40,337 nt of DNA from Alphaproteobacteria bacterium (GTDB lineage: Bacteria; Pseudomonadota; Alphaproteobacteria; Puniceispirillales; Puniceispirillaceae). The notes beneath the pieces are model-generated. The model saw only the letters and a list, made by a program, of their open reading frames with translations, had not been told where the DNA came from and ran no database searches. Every line of letters starts with the position of its first letter. Position 1 is the stretch's first letter. The position numbers were made by a program, and so were the translations under genes. Positions 16,863-26,110 of this stretch are shown in pieces. The stretch is taken from positions 1 to 40,337 of the forward strand of contig RFZL01000020.1 of NCBI GenBank assembly GCA_009920665.1. The letters are read 5' to 3'.

Positions 16863-18035
16863 ATGAGCGGCGACACCCAGTCCCCTGATTTTGGCCATGC
16901 CGACAGTCTGATCACCGTCGATATCGGCGCGATTGTTGAAAACTGGCGCTATCTCGACAGTCTTTCCGGGCCGCGCACAGAGACGGCCAGCGTCGTCAAG
17001 GCAAACGCCTATGGACTTGGCGCCGACAAGGTGGCCCCGGCACTGGCCGGAGCCGGGTGCCGCACATTCTTCGTCATGTCGCTTGATGAGGCTGTCGCGC
17101 TGCGCCGGGTGCTGACCGAGACCGGATATAAGGAGCGCCGTATCTTTGCCCTTGGCGGCTGCCATGTCGGCCAGGAGGCGGCGTTCGCAGAATCACGAAT
17201 CATGCCGGTAATCAACAGCCTCGACCAGCTTCGGCGCTGGCGCGATGCCGGCAGCATGACGAATGGCTGGTCCGCAGCCGCGCTGCATCTGGATACCGGC
17301 ATGACCCGCCTTGGCCTTGACCCGAAGGAGACATCGTGGCTGCTGCGCCGGGTTGAGGCCGGCGACACACCGCTCGCCGGCATCGACATGCAGCTGGTGA
17401 TGAGCCATCTGAGCGCCGGCGAGGACCTTGCCGGTGACGCCAGTGACCGGCAACTTGCCAGCTTCGCACGTCTTTGCGCCGCCCTGCCCAACCTGCCGGC
17501 GAGTCTTGCCAACAGCGGCGGCACCCTTCGCGGCGGCGACTTCCACATGGCGCTGAACCGGCCGGGAATCGCCCTTTACGGCCTGCATCCGGCCGGCCTT
17601 GATACCGCCGGCGATCAGTCAGACCAGGCCGCCAGCCTGCATCCTGCCGTGACCTGGCAGGCCCGCATCCTGCAGCGCCGCACGGCGGCGGCTGGCGACC
17701 GGGTGGGCTATAACGGCACCCATCAATTGCAGCGCGAGTCGCACATCTTCACCCTTGGCGTCGGCTATGCAGACGGCTATCCGCGCAGCCTTGGCAATCA
17801 GGCGACAGTGACGATCGCCGGTATGCCGGCACCGGTCATCGGCCGCGTCTCAATGGACAGCATCACCGTCGATGTGACCGGCCTCGATCAGGCGCGGCTT
17901 GCCAACGCCAGTCATGCCGAGATTCTTGGCGCCGGCTATGCGCTGGCGCGGATGGCGGGTGACGCCGGCACCATCGGGTATGAGATCCTGACCCAGCTTG
18001 GCCGCCGCCCGACACGGCGATACGTCAATTGCTGA
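16863..18035 (+). CDS. alr: Alanine racemase
   Basis: A PLP enzyme that makes D-alanine for peptidoglycan. The 390-residue product has the PLP lysine (Lys46) in VVKANAYGLG, the TIM-barrel stretch LHLDTGMTRLGL, GVGYADGYPRSLG, and the beta-domain segment VIGRVSMDSITVDVTG. The order dnaB-alr is conserved in alphaproteobacteria. The start at 16863 has AGGCGGGCCGGCAGG just upstream. It ends 102 bp before the MlaE-like gene. Confidence 0.96.
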   Translation: MSGDTQSPDFGHADSLITVDIGAIVENWRYLDSLSGPRTETASVVKANAYGLGADKVAPALAGAGCRTFFVMSLDEAVALRRVLTETGYKERRIFALGGCHVGQEAAFAESRIMPVINSLDQLRRWRDAGSMTNGWSAAALHLDTGMTRLGLDPKETSWLLRRVEAGDTPLAGIDMQLVMSHLSAGEDLAGDASDRQLASFARLCAALPNLPASLANSGGTLRGGDFHMALNRPGIALYGLHPAGLDTAGDQSDQAASLHPAVTWQARILQRRTAAAGDRVGYNGTHQLQRESHIFTLGVGYADGYPRSLGNQATVTIAGMPAPVIGRVSMDSITVDVTGLDQARLANASHAEILGAGYALARMAGDAGTIGYEILTQLGRRPTRRYVNC

Positions 18036-18137
18036 TCCCGATCTGCCACCAGCGGCATTGGGGATGGTCAAACACCCAAATCCAAGGCATAAAGTGAGCC
18101 GGACGCCGCATCGTGGCCGCAACCGACCGGAAAGAGA

Positions 18138-18911
18138 ATGATCGGGTTTCTGCAGAATATCGGCCGAACGACTCTGGCTTTTCTTGCCGCGATCGGCCGC
18201 CTGTCGCTATTCACACTGGCAGCCGTCCGCTGGACCTTCCTGCCACCCTATTATCTTCGCCAGCTTGGCCGGCAAATGATCGATATCGGCTATTTCTCGC
18301 TTCCGGTTGTCGGCCTGACGACGCTGTTCTCGGGCATGGTGCTGGCGCTGCAATCCTATACAGGGTTCGCCCGCTTTTCGGCCGAGGATACGGTGGCCAC
18401 GGTCGTCGTCCTGTCGGTAACGCGTGAGCTGGGACCGGTACTGGCCGGGCTGATGGTTGCCGGGCGGATCGGCGCCTCGATGGCGGCGGAGATCGGCACC
18501 ATGCGGGTGACCGACCAGATCGACGCGCTGGATACGCTGTCAACGCGCCCGATGCAGTATCTTGTTGCCCCGCGCATTGTCGCCGGCACCGTCTGCCTGC
18601 CATTCCTTGTCCTGATCGGCGATCTGATCGGGGTGTTTGGCGGCTATCTTGTCGGCGTCTACCGACTTGGCTTCAACCCGTCGATCTATCTCAGCCGAAC
18701 GCTTGAATATCTGGAGATTTCCGACGTCACTCTCGGGCTTGTGAAAGCCGCCGTGTTCGGGTTTCTGATTGCCCTGATGGGATGTTATCACGGCTATCAT
18801 TCAGGCCGCGGTGCGGAAGGGGTCGGCAGGGCAACGACAAACGCGGTAGTGTCGGCATCAATCCTGATCCTGATCGCCAACTATATCGTCACAGCGCTGT
18901 TTTTCGGGTGA
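18138..18911 (+). CDS. mlaE: MlaE-family lipid ABC transporter permease
   Basis: The permease of the Mla-type ABC transporter that moves phospholipids between the inner membrane and the periplasm. The 257-residue product has the family's amphipathic N terminus and five or so hydrophobic helices. Conserved segments are FSGMVLALQSY, the ELGPVLAGLMVAGRIGASMAAEIGTM region and the YHSGRGAEGVGRATTNAVV loop. It is followed 7 bp later by the matching ATPase. No MlaD, MlaC or MlaB gene is next to it, so the partner substrate-binding MCE protein must be encoded elsewhere. MlaE is the best name on family grounds; the substrate is not shown. Confidence 0.88.
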   Translation: MIGFLQNIGRTTLAFLAAIGRLSLFTLAAVRWTFLPPYYLRQLGRQMIDIGYFSLPVVGLTTLFSGMVLALQSYTGFARFSAEDTVATVVVLSVTRELGPVLAGLMVAGRIGASMAAEIGTMRVTDQIDALDTLSTRPMQYLVAPRIVAGTVCLPFLVLIGDLIGVFGGYLVGVYRLGFNPSIYLSRTLEYLEISDVTLGLVKAAVFGFLIALMGCYHGYHSGRGAEGVGRATTNAVVSASILILIANYIVTALFFG

Positions 18912-18918
18912 TGCGCAG

Positions 18919-19722
18919 ATGACAGCTCAACGCAAAGCCAGCCCCCCGAAAATCGTCCTTCAGGGCATGACGAAATCCTTTGGTGACAAACAGGTGCTTC
19001 GCGGTATCGATCTGGAGGTCGCGGCCGAGGAATCGCTTGCCATCATCGGCACGTCGGGTTGCGGCAAGTCGGTGACGTTGAAATGCCTGCTTGGCCTGCT
19101 GCGCGCCGATGGCGGGTCGATCAGGGTTGATGGCGAGGAAATGATCAATGCCGGCCGCCATCAGATGGAAAGCATGCGCCAGCGCTTTGGCATGACATTC
19201 CAGTTCGGGGCGCTTTTTGATTCGCTGCCGATCTGGGAGAATGTCACCTTCCGGCTGCGCCAGCGCCAGCATATGACCCGCCAACAGGCGCGCGACGCGG
19301 CGGCAGAGACGATCACCCAGCTTGGCCTGGCGGCGCATGTTATCGACCAGTATCCGGCGGAGTTGTCGGGCGGCATGCAGAAACGTGTCGCGCTGGCGCG
19401 CGCCATTGCCGACAAGCCGGAGATCCTGCTGTTCGACGAACCGACATCCGGGCTAGACCCGATTACCGGCGGCGTCATTGACCGGCTGATTATCGATTCG
19501 GTGAACAGGCTTGGCGCGACGGCCGTCACCATCAGCCATGACATGGCCTCGGTCAGGCGGATCGCCGACAAGGTGGCCATGGTACATAACGGTGTCATCA
19601 TCTGGTGTGGGCCGGCCAGCGAGATGGATAATAGCGGCGTTGAAGAGGTGCATCAGTTCGTCCATGGCCTGGCGGACGGGCCGCTGACGCTGGCGGCGCA
19701 GGCCGAGGCGCGACGCGGCTGA
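18919..19722 (+). CDS. mlaF: MlaF-family ABC transporter ATPase
   Basis: The ATPase that would drive the neighbouring MlaE permease. The 267-residue product has Walker A IGTSGCGKSVT (Lys50), the Q-loop in GMTFQFGALFDSLPIWENV, which is characteristic of the MlaF/TtgA-like subfamily, the signature LSGGMQKR, Walker B ILLFDEPTSGLDP, and the switch histidine in VTISHDM. The stop overlaps the radA start by one base (TGATG). This places radA where mlaD often lies. Confidence 0.9.
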   Translation: MTAQRKASPPKIVLQGMTKSFGDKQVLRGIDLEVAAEESLAIIGTSGCGKSVTLKCLLGLLRADGGSIRVDGEEMINAGRHQMESMRQRFGMTFQFGALFDSLPIWENVTFRLRQRQHMTRQQARDAAAETITQLGLAAHVIDQYPAELSGGMQKRVALARAIADKPEILLFDEPTSGLDPITGGVIDRLIIDSVNRLGATAVTISHDMASVRRIADKVAMVHNGVIIWCGPASEMDNSGVEEVHQFVHGLADGPLTLAAQAEARRG

Positions 19723-21092
19723 TGGCAAAAAGTTCCGTCAGCTATGTTTGCCAGCAATGCGGCGGTGCCCACCGCAAATGGTCCGGACGCTGTGATCATT
19801 GCGGGGCGTGGAACACGCTTGTCGAGGAACGTGTCGAGACGGTATCCGGCCCGGGCAGGAAGGCGACCGGGCGGCGTGTCGACATGCAGCCCCTTGCCAT
19901 CTCGGCCGATATCACACCGCCGCCGCGCATGCAGACCGGCATGGACGAGTTCGACCGCGTTGCCGGCGGCGGGCTGGTCAAGGGATCGGCAACGCTGATC
20001 GGCGGCGACCCGGGAATCGGCAAATCTACTTTACTGCTGCAGCTTGTCTGCCGCCTTGCCGGGGCCGGCTTCACCGCCGCCTATGTATCCGGCGAGGAGT
20101 CGGCAGAACAGGTCCGGATGCGGGCGCGGCGGCTCGGCCTTGGCAATGCCGAGGTCGAACTGGCGACAACGACAAACGCGGCTGATATCGCGGCCTCGAT
20201 CGGCGGCAGGGATGGCCCCGATATCATCGTGATTGATTCGATCCAGACCATGTTCCTGCCGACGCTTGATTCGGCGCCCGGCACGGTCAGCCAGGTGCGG
20301 GCCACCGCGCAGGAACTGATTCGCGCGGCGAAGGCGCATGATGTGGCGTTGCTTGTCGTTGGCCATGTGACCAAGGACGGTGCCATCGCCGGCCCGCGGG
20401 TGCTGGAGCATATGGTCGACACCGTCCTCTATTTCGAGGGCGACAGATCACATCATTTCCGCATTCTGCGCGGTGTGAAGAACCGGTTTGGCGCGACCGA
20501 CGAGATCGGCGTCTTCGAGATGGTCGAGAGCGGGCTTGCCGAGGTACAGAACCCGTCCGAATTGTTCCTTGCCGACCGGCGTGACGAGGTCACCGGCGCT
20601 GTCGTGTTTGCCGGCATCGAGGGAAGTCGGCCGGTGCTGGTCGAGATCGAAGCGCTTGTCGCGCCATCCACCCTTGCCTCGCCGCGGCGTAATGTCGTCG
20701 GCTGGGACAGCAGTCGCCTTGCCATGCTGACGGCTGTTCTGGAGGCGCGCTGCGGGGTGCCGCTGTCGGGCCGCGACATCTTCCTGAATGTCGCCGGCGG
20801 GTTCAAGGTGTCGGAAACGGCGGCTGATCTTGCGGTGGCGGCGGCGCTGCTGTCATCGGTCAGCGGCAGGCCGGCGCCGCCACGATGCGTGTTTTTTGGC
20901 GAGGTGGCGCTGTCGGCAGAATTAAGGCAGGTGGCACAGGCGGATGCGCGGCTCAAGGAAGCCGCCAAGCTGGGTTTTGACATGGCGGTGATGCCGCGCC
21001 CGCGCAAGAAACTCGCCGCGCCGCAGGGCCTGTCACTGGCGCAGCCGGCAACACTTGCCGAGTTGATTGAAATCATGGGCGGTGTAGCATGA
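19722..21092 (+). CDS. radA: DNA repair protein RadA
   Basis: A RecA-like, DnaB-type helicase that promotes branch migration during homologous recombination. The 456-residue product has the N-terminal zinc finger (Cys10, Cys13, Cys24, Cys27), Walker A GGDPGIGKST (Lys101), the RadA-specific KNRFG motif in GVKNRFGATDEIGVFEM, and the C-terminal Lon protease-like domain with SGRDIFLNVAGGFKVSETAADLAVAAAL. Full length. It is coupled to mlaF by overlap and followed 31 bp later by cvpA, a conserved pair. Confidence 0.97.
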   Translation: MAKSSVSYVCQQCGGAHRKWSGRCDHCGAWNTLVEERVETVSGPGRKATGRRVDMQPLAISADITPPPRMQTGMDEFDRVAGGGLVKGSATLIGGDPGIGKSTLLLQLVCRLAGAGFTAAYVSGEESAEQVRMRARRLGLGNAEVELATTTNAADIAASIGGRDGPDIIVIDSIQTMFLPTLDSAPGTVSQVRATAQELIRAAKAHDVALLVVGHVTKDGAIAGPRVLEHMVDTVLYFEGDRSHHFRILRGVKNRFGATDEIGVFEMVESGLAEVQNPSELFLADRRDEVTGAVVFAGIEGSRPVLVEIEALVAPSTLASPRRNVVGWDSSRLAMLTAVLEARCGVPLSGRDIFLNVAGGFKVSETAADLAVAAALLSSVSGRPAPPRCVFFGEVALSAELRQVAQADARLKEAAKLGFDMAVMPRPRKKLAAPQGLSLAQPATLAELIEIMGGVA

Positions 21093-21123
21093 GCGGCATA
21101 GGCTATCATGGAGCGCGAAAGAG

Positions 21124-21771
21124 ATGAGTGTCGATCTGTCCGCCCTCACCCTGTTTGATTACGGCGCCATTATATTGCTGCTGATATCGGGGGGCCTTGC
21201 AACGCTTCGCGGCATGACCCGGGAATTGCTCGGCCTCGCCGGATGGCCGATCTCCTTCATCGCGGCCAAGTTCAGCGCCCCCTATCTGGAACCGGTGCTG
21301 ACCGACCTGATCAAGGTCGAGGGGATTAGTGCGGCGCTTGCCTGGGGCGTGCCATTTGTGATCATTGTCATATTGTGGTTCGCCTTCGCCTCGCTGGTCT
21401 CGCCCGGTCTCAGCAAGGCCGGGCTTGGCGGCCTCGATCGCTGGCTCGGCTTTCTGTTCGGCCTGATCCGCGGCTTTTTCATCGTGCTGATCCTCTATGC
21501 CGGCGCGGTGGTCGTGGCCGAGGGCGAGAGCAAGCTTCCCGGCATGGTGACAGACGCCGCCATCACCCCCATGCTGCGGGACAGCGCGCATCTGATGTCA
21601 GGCGTACTGCCAGCCGAAATGGGCGACCGGATCACCGACAATCTTCCGGGGGCAAGCGAAACGACGAAAGACATTCAGGAAGCCGGAGAAAATCTTGGCA
21701 AGGCCGGTGACAGCCTGGGGGAGGCAAGCGGGTCGGGTCTTGAACTGCTGAAAGATGAAACCGCCGACTGA
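21124..21771 (+). CDS. cvpA: CvpA family inner-membrane protein
   Basis: CvpA is a small inner-membrane protein named for its need in colicin V production; its molecular role remains poorly defined. The 215-residue product has four hydrophobic segments (about 12-30, 33-48, 75-95, 115-140), the conserved TRELLGLAGW after the first, and LGGLDRWLGFLFGLIRGFFIVL. A hydrophilic C-terminal region rich in Gly, Asp and Glu follows. It lies upstream of purF, as in many proteobacteria. Confidence 0.9.
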   Translation: MSVDLSALTLFDYGAIILLLISGGLATLRGMTRELLGLAGWPISFIAAKFSAPYLEPVLTDLIKVEGISAALAWGVPFVIIVILWFAFASLVSPGLSKAGLGGLDRWLGFLFGLIRGFFIVLILYAGAVVVAEGESKLPGMVTDAAITPMLRDSAHLMSGVLPAEMGDRITDNLPGASETTKDIQEAGENLGKAGDSLGEASGSGLELLKDETAD

Positions 21772-21796
21772 GCGCGTTCACACCGGGTGGTGCGTC

Positions 21797-21827
21797 ATTT
21801 GCCAGCTTGATTTGCCAGCTTGATTTG
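21797..21827. repeat. Tandem 13-bp duplication in the cvpA-purF spacer
   Basis: ATTTGCCAGCTTG occurs twice without mismatch (21797-21809, 21810-21822), followed by a partial third copy ATTTG. It lies 26 bp after the cvpA stop. Confidence 0.92.
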
Positions 21828-21844
21828 TGGGGGCGTTTCCCCAA

Positions 21845-21873
21845 TAACCAGAGGCCGAGAGCCGGAGCATAAT
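21845..21873 (+). promoter_or_regulatory. Weak candidate purF promoter
   Basis: CATAAT (5 of 6) lies 17 bp after TAACCA (3 of 6), about 38 bp before purF. A short GGGG/CCCC hairpin (21828-21842) precedes it. The 140-bp gap shows no recognisable purine-repressor operator. Confidence 0.25.
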
Positions 21874-21911
21874 GTGATTTCTGTCAGCAAAAACCGTTCC
21901 CGAGCAAGCCG

Positions 21912-23378
21912 ATGAATGCGACCAGCAAGGATGTCCGTGAGACGCCCGTCCAGCTTGACGGGTTTCGTGAGGAATGCGGCGTTTTCGGTGTCTATGGCAG
22001 CGATGAGGCCAGCGTCCTGACCGCGCTGGGGCTGCATGCGTTGCAGCATCGCGGCCAGGAGGCGGCCGGCATTGTCACCTTTGACGGTACCGCGTTTCAC
22101 GCGCATCGCGCACTTGGCCATGTCGGCGAGAATTTCGGTGCCGATTCCCCGCAGATGCAGGAACTATGTGGCCATGTCGCGATTGGCCATAACCGCTATT
22201 CGACCAGCGGCAATGTCAACCCGTTCATGGAGATTCAGCCCTTCTCGTCCGAGCTTGCCTTTGGCGGCTTCGCGCTGGCGCATAACGGCAACCTGACGAA
22301 TGCCGGTAAACTGCGCGCCTCGCTGATCGAAACCGGTAGCCTGTTCCAGTCATCGTCTGACACCGAAGTTATCGTCCATCTTGTCGCGCGCTCGCACCAG
22401 GCGGATGTCACCGGGCGGCTGACTGACGCGCTGAAACAGATTGACGGCGCCTATTCGCTTGTCTGCGTTGCCGACAACATGCTGATCGGCGTTCGCGATC
22501 CTTATGGCGTGCGCCCGCTGGTGCTTGGCCGGATTGGCGACAGCTGGATTATGACGTCCGAATCCTGCGCGCTGGATATTGTCGGCGCCAGCCATGTTCG
22601 CGATCTCGAACCTGGCGAGATGCTGGTGATCGACAAGGACGGGGCGCACAGTCACAAACCGTTCCAGCCGGCGTCACCACGTTTCTGCATCTTTGAATAT
22701 GTATATTTCTCGCGTCCGGATTCGGTGGTCGAGGGCCGCGGCGTCTATCACGCCCGAAAATCCATCGGTGCCGAGCTGGCGCGTGAATCGCACATTGACG
22801 CCGATCTGATCATTCCGGTACCCGACTCCGGCGTGCCGGCGGCGCTTGGCTATGCCGAGGCGTCCGGGATTGCCTTCGATCTAGGCATCATCCGCAATCA
22901 TTATGTCGGCCGTACCTTTATCCAACCGACACAGAAGGACCGCACCGATTCGGTGAAGCTCAAGCACAATGCAAACCCCGAGGCGGTACGCGGCAAGCGC
23001 ATCATCCTTGTTGATGATTCAATCGTGCGCGGCACCACATCGCGCAAGATTGTCACCATGATGCGCAATGCCGGCGCCGCCGAGGTGCATATGCGCATCG
23101 CCAGCCCGCCGACAACACATCCATGTTTCTACGGCGTCGATACGCCGAGCCGTGACCAATTGATCGCAGCGCGCCTGTCGGTTGCCGAGATAGCAGACGA
23201 AATCGATGCGGACAGCCTCGCCTTCATCACCGTCGATGGCATGTACCGGGCGATTGCCGGTGCTGTGCGCGATCCTGAAACACCGCAATTCTGCGATGCC
23301 TGTTTCACCGGTGAATATCCGATCCAGCTTGCCTCGGGCCTCAGCGCCAAGCGCGTCTCGCACGGGAGCGGTGCCTGA
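21912..23378 (+). CDS. purF: Amidophosphoribosyltransferase
   Basis: The first committed step of purine synthesis: PRPP plus glutamine gives phosphoribosylamine. The 488-residue product begins with a predicted 21-residue propeptide. Cleavage would expose the catalytic Cys22 of the Ntn-type glutaminase domain (EECGVFGVYG). Other motifs are HALQHRGQEAAGI, IGHNRYSTSG and LAHNGNLTN, then the phosphoribosyltransferase domain with the PRPP loop IILVDDSIVRGTT. Cysteines near 250 (FCIFEYVYF) and at the C terminus (CDACFTGEYP) fit the 4Fe-4S-containing B. subtilis-type enzyme. The SDR gene starts on its stop codon. Confidence 0.97.
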   Translation: MNATSKDVRETPVQLDGFREECGVFGVYGSDEASVLTALGLHALQHRGQEAAGIVTFDGTAFHAHRALGHVGENFGADSPQMQELCGHVAIGHNRYSTSGNVNPFMEIQPFSSELAFGGFALAHNGNLTNAGKLRASLIETGSLFQSSSDTEVIVHLVARSHQADVTGRLTDALKQIDGAYSLVCVADNMLIGVRDPYGVRPLVLGRIGDSWIMTSESCALDIVGASHVRDLEPGEMLVIDKDGAHSHKPFQPASPRFCIFEYVYFSRPDSVVEGRGVYHARKSIGAELARESHIDADLIIPVPDSGVPAALGYAEASGIAFDLGIIRNHYVGRTFIQPTQKDRTDSVKLKHNANPEAVRGKRIILVDDSIVRGTTSRKIVTMMRNAGAAEVHMRIASPPTTHPCFYGVDTPSRDQLIAARLSVAEIADEIDADSLAFITVDGMYRAIAGAVRDPETPQFCDACFTGEYPIQLASGLSAKRVSHGSGA

Positions 23379-24109
23379 TGACCATCACCACCCCAGACCT
23401 GTCCGGAAAGCTGGTCCTTGTGACCGGTGCGACGCGCGGCATCGGCCGGGCCGTCGCCATAGCCGCCGCATCGGCCGGGGCCGAACTGGTCATCACCGGG
23501 CGGACCATCGGCGCACTTGAAGAGGTGGATGACGAGATCAAGGCAGGTGGCGGTCACGCCACCATTGTCGAGATGGACATGCAGGACACGGCCGCCATGC
23601 CGCGGCTTGCCGCCGCCATCGCCGAACGATGGGGTCGGCTCGACGGGTTTGTCGCCAATGCCGCGATCCTGACAGCACTGACCCCCGTCGGGCATGTGAC
23701 GCCGGAAGACTGGGAGACCAACATCGCGGTCAATCTGACCGGCCAGTGGCACATGATCCGCGCCTTCGATCCGTTACTGCGCGCCGCGCCGGCCGGCCGG
23801 GCCATCCTTGTTACCTCCGGCGCCGCGGTTGGCAGCCGTCCATTCTGGGGCCCCTATGCGGCCACCAAGGCGGGCCTCGAGGCGCTTGGCAGGTCATGGG
23901 CCGGCGAAAGCGAGCAGACCGACATCAGGATCAACATGATGAATCCCGGCGGCACGGCGACAACCATGCGTGCCTCGGCCTTCCCAGGCGAGGACCCGGC
24001 AAGCCTGCCTCAGCCGGCTGATATCGCGCCGGCCTTTCTGGCGCTGCTGGCCGAAGACTGCCCCTGGCATGGCGAGGTTGTGAACGCGCGGGAGATCGCC
24101 GGACTCTAG
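23378..24109 (+). CDS. Short-chain dehydrogenase/reductase of unknown substrate
   Basis: An NAD(P)-dependent oxidoreductase of the classical SDR family, 243 residues. Visible motifs are the cofactor loop TGATRGIGRAV (about 17-27), the stabilising AANA-type region FVANAAILT, the catalytic serine region LVTSGAAVGSRPFWG, and YAATKAG with catalytic Tyr and Lys. The start overlaps the purF stop as TGATG, so the two are translated together. The substrate cannot be told from the sequence. FabG-like activity is possible, but the C terminus lacks the FabG pattern. The stop overlaps the convergent mnmC stop by 4 bases. Confidence 0.9.
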   Translation: MTITTPDLSGKLVLVTGATRGIGRAVAIAAASAGAELVITGRTIGALEEVDDEIKAGGGHATIVEMDMQDTAAMPRLAAAIAERWGRLDGFVANAAILTALTPVGHVTPEDWETNIAVNLTGQWHMIRAFDPLLRAAPAGRAILVTSGAAVGSRPFWGPYAATKAGLEALGRSWAGESEQTDIRINMMNPGGTATTMRASAFPGEDPASLPQPADIAPAFLALLAEDCPWHGEVVNAREIAGL

Positions 24110-25920
24110 TTACCGCTCTGGTTGTCGCCACTCCGGTTGTCGTCACTCCGGCTATAGCGTGCCGGCTGGATGGCATGCCATTGCGGGCCCGGCAGCGCGA
24201 CAGGCCGGCCAAGAATGGTGGCCGCCAGCAAATCACCGAGAAGCGGTGCCAGCGTGAAACCACGCGCGCCAAGCCCGCCAAGAATGAATATCCGTTCACT
24301 GTGTCGCCCAACAACCGGACGCCGGTCCGGCAGACTGGCCCGCCGGCTGACCCGCGCGCCGAAATCTGCAGAATTATTGCCGAAAGGCGCGCCAATGGCG
24401 CTGCCAAGAAGCCCCAGATTATGGTCATGCCCAGAGGCGATCGACGCCGCGTCACCTGCCATCGCCGGGTCGCGCCAGAAAGTGGCGCCAAGATCATGCC
24501 GCCCCTCCAGCGCCGGCGTCAGATAGCCGCCAAAACTGATACCCCGGTCAAGCCCGGCCATCGCATCATTCGTTGGCACCTGACTGACAAGGCCATGTGT
24601 GATCTCAAACGGCAACGCGCTGTCACATGCCGACAGCAGACCGGCGATATCCGCCCCGCCGGCGATGACGATTGCCTCGGCGGTGACCTGCCTGCCATCA
24701 CCGGCATGAAGCGCTGCCCCATCGGTGTCGGCAACAATCCGCTCGACCACAAAATCATAGACCGGATCCAGATCGCCAAACAGATGCGCCAGAAGCATGT
24801 CCGGCCGGATCGCCCGTGCCATCCGATAATGGATGGCGCCCACTTCCGACGCGCCGGCAACGTCATATCCTCCGGTGCCGGCGGTCAGCAGATCGGCCGG
24901 CCATCGCTGCGTCCGAAAAATCTCATGCCGCGCCGCCATGCGTTCCGGCGCATCGAACGCCACGACCCCCTCGCCAACAATGGCATTCGCCAGGTCCGAC
25001 AGGCGCGACGCCCATGACAGACAGGCGACCGAAAGCTGACTCATCATATTGTGATCGACCGTCAATTTGGGACTTTGCAGCGCCATCCGGTTGCCGGACG
25101 CACCGCTACCGGCCGCAGCGCCAGCATCAAGAATCACCGGCCGGCAACCGCGGCGCCGCAGTCCGGCGGCGACCGACGCACCGGCAATACCGCCACCGAT
25201 GACCACGACCTTCCGGGGCGGGTGCTGCAAGCCTGTCGCAACCCCGCCAGACCGGATGCCGGTGATCATCTCGCGCTTGCGGCCAAAGCCGGGCCGACGC
25301 GTGATCGCGAATCCTGCCGCCTCTAGGCCGCGCCTGACATGACCGGCGGCGGTAAAGCTGGCCAGGGTGCCGCCGGGGCGGGTGAGCCTCCCGACATGAC
25401 CGAGGATGCCCGGTGACCACATATCCGGATTGCGGGATGGCGCAAACCCGTCGAGAAACCAGGCATCAGCCTGAAATTCGAGCCGCGGCAGCAACGCGTC
25501 GATCTCGCCATAATGGAGATGCAGCGTCAGCCTGCCATCGCAAAGCGGTACCAGATGATAGCCCGGCCAGCGTGATGGCAGGGCCCGCCGGAGCGCCGCC
25601 GCCGGCCGGACCAGCTCGGCAAAGGCCCCTTGCGCGGCCTGCATCTGGTCATCCGTCAGCGGCGAACGCTCAACCGATATATAGTCGATCTGCATGTCAG
25701 GGTGACGCTCGAGAAGCACCATCACGGCAAGAAGGTTGAGGCCGGTGCCAAAACCCGTTTCGGCAATTGTCAGATGATCATCGGTGGCAAACCGTGCCGC
25801 CAGATCATTGCCGTCAAGAAAGACATGGCGCGCCTCGGCCAGCCCCTCGGCACCACCATAATATCCATCCGCGAAATCATCGGCATGCGGAACGCCATCG
25901 CGAAAGCTGATACGGGCCAT
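24106..25920 (-). CDS. mnmC: Bifunctional tRNA mnm5s2U modification protein MnmC
   Basis: Completes the 5-methylaminomethyl modification of wobble uridine-34 in several tRNAs. The C-terminal FAD domain removes the carboxymethyl group and the N-terminal domain methylates the amine with SAM. The 604-residue product shows SAM motif ETGFGTGLNLL, DAWFLDGFAPSRNPDMW in the methyltransferase, and the FAD loop VVVIGGGIAGAS near residue 240, with a second FAD segment GGLGARGFTLAPLLGDLLA. I chose ATG 25920 (MARISFRDGVPH); the ATG at 25965 would add 15 residues and cannot be excluded. The C terminus ends in a short Asp/Asn/Ser/Gly repeat. Confidence 0.94.
   Translation of the reverse strand: MARISFRDGVPHADDFADGYYGGAEGLAEARHVFLDGNDLAARFATDDHLTIAETGFGTGLNLLAVMVLLERHPDMQIDYISVERSPLTDDQMQAAQGAFAELVRPAAALRRALPSRWPGYHLVPLCDGRLTLHLHYGEIDALLPRLEFQADAWFLDGFAPSRNPDMWSPGILGHVGRLTRPGGTLASFTAAGHVRRGLEAAGFAITRRPGFGRKREMITGIRSGGVATGLQHPPRKVVVIGGGIAGASVAAGLRRRGCRPVILDAGAAAGSGASGNRMALQSPKLTVDHNMMSQLSVACLSWASRLSDLANAIVGEGVVAFDAPERMAARHEIFRTQRWPADLLTAGTGGYDVAGASEVGAIHYRMARAIRPDMLLAHLFGDLDPVYDFVVERIVADTDGAALHAGDGRQVTAEAIVIAGGADIAGLLSACDSALPFEITHGLVSQVPTNDAMAGLDRGISFGGYLTPALEGRHDLGATFWRDPAMAGDAASIASGHDHNLGLLGSAIGAPFGNNSADFGARVSRRASLPDRRPVVGRHSERIFILGGLGARGFTLAPLLGDLLAATILGRPVALPGPQWHAIQPARYSRSDDNRSGDNQSGN
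24115..24151. repeat. Imperfect 15-bp repeats in the 3' end of mnmC
   Basis: Two 15-bp units (24115-24129 and 24130-24144) differ at three positions and a third starts identically. On the minus strand they encode the related pentapeptides RSDDN and RSGDN, then QSGN, at the very C terminus of MnmC. Confidence 0.7.
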
Positions 25921-26002
25921 CGGCAGCTCGTAAATGGCGCCGCAATGTGGCGAAACTGGCGACATTCAGAATTCCGGTAATATTTCGTTAATAAACAACA
26001 TC

Positions 26003-26030
26003 TTGCGAAAATTCACATCTTCGATACCAT
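26003..26030 (+). promoter_or_regulatory. Candidate cfa promoter
   Basis: TTGCGA and TACCAT are 16 bp apart (4 of 6 each) in the AT-rich mnmC/cfa divergent gap, about 80 bp upstream of the chosen cfa start. Confidence 0.35.
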
Positions 26031-26110
26031 CAGGAAAGCCGAAAAGTGTGACAGTTATATATCAGAGTTCAGGCGAGTTTCACCCGCGAATAAACCGATA
26101 TGTGCGCGCC

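Noticed and set aside
24175-25017. 280-codon plus-strand frame opposite mnmC
   Set aside because: Shadow frame; the minus-strand MnmC motifs cover the same bases.
25934-26110. N-terminal extension of cfa
   Set aside because: The frame is open, but this part overlaps the candidate promoter and the mnmC start, and its translation does not resemble the family's N terminus.
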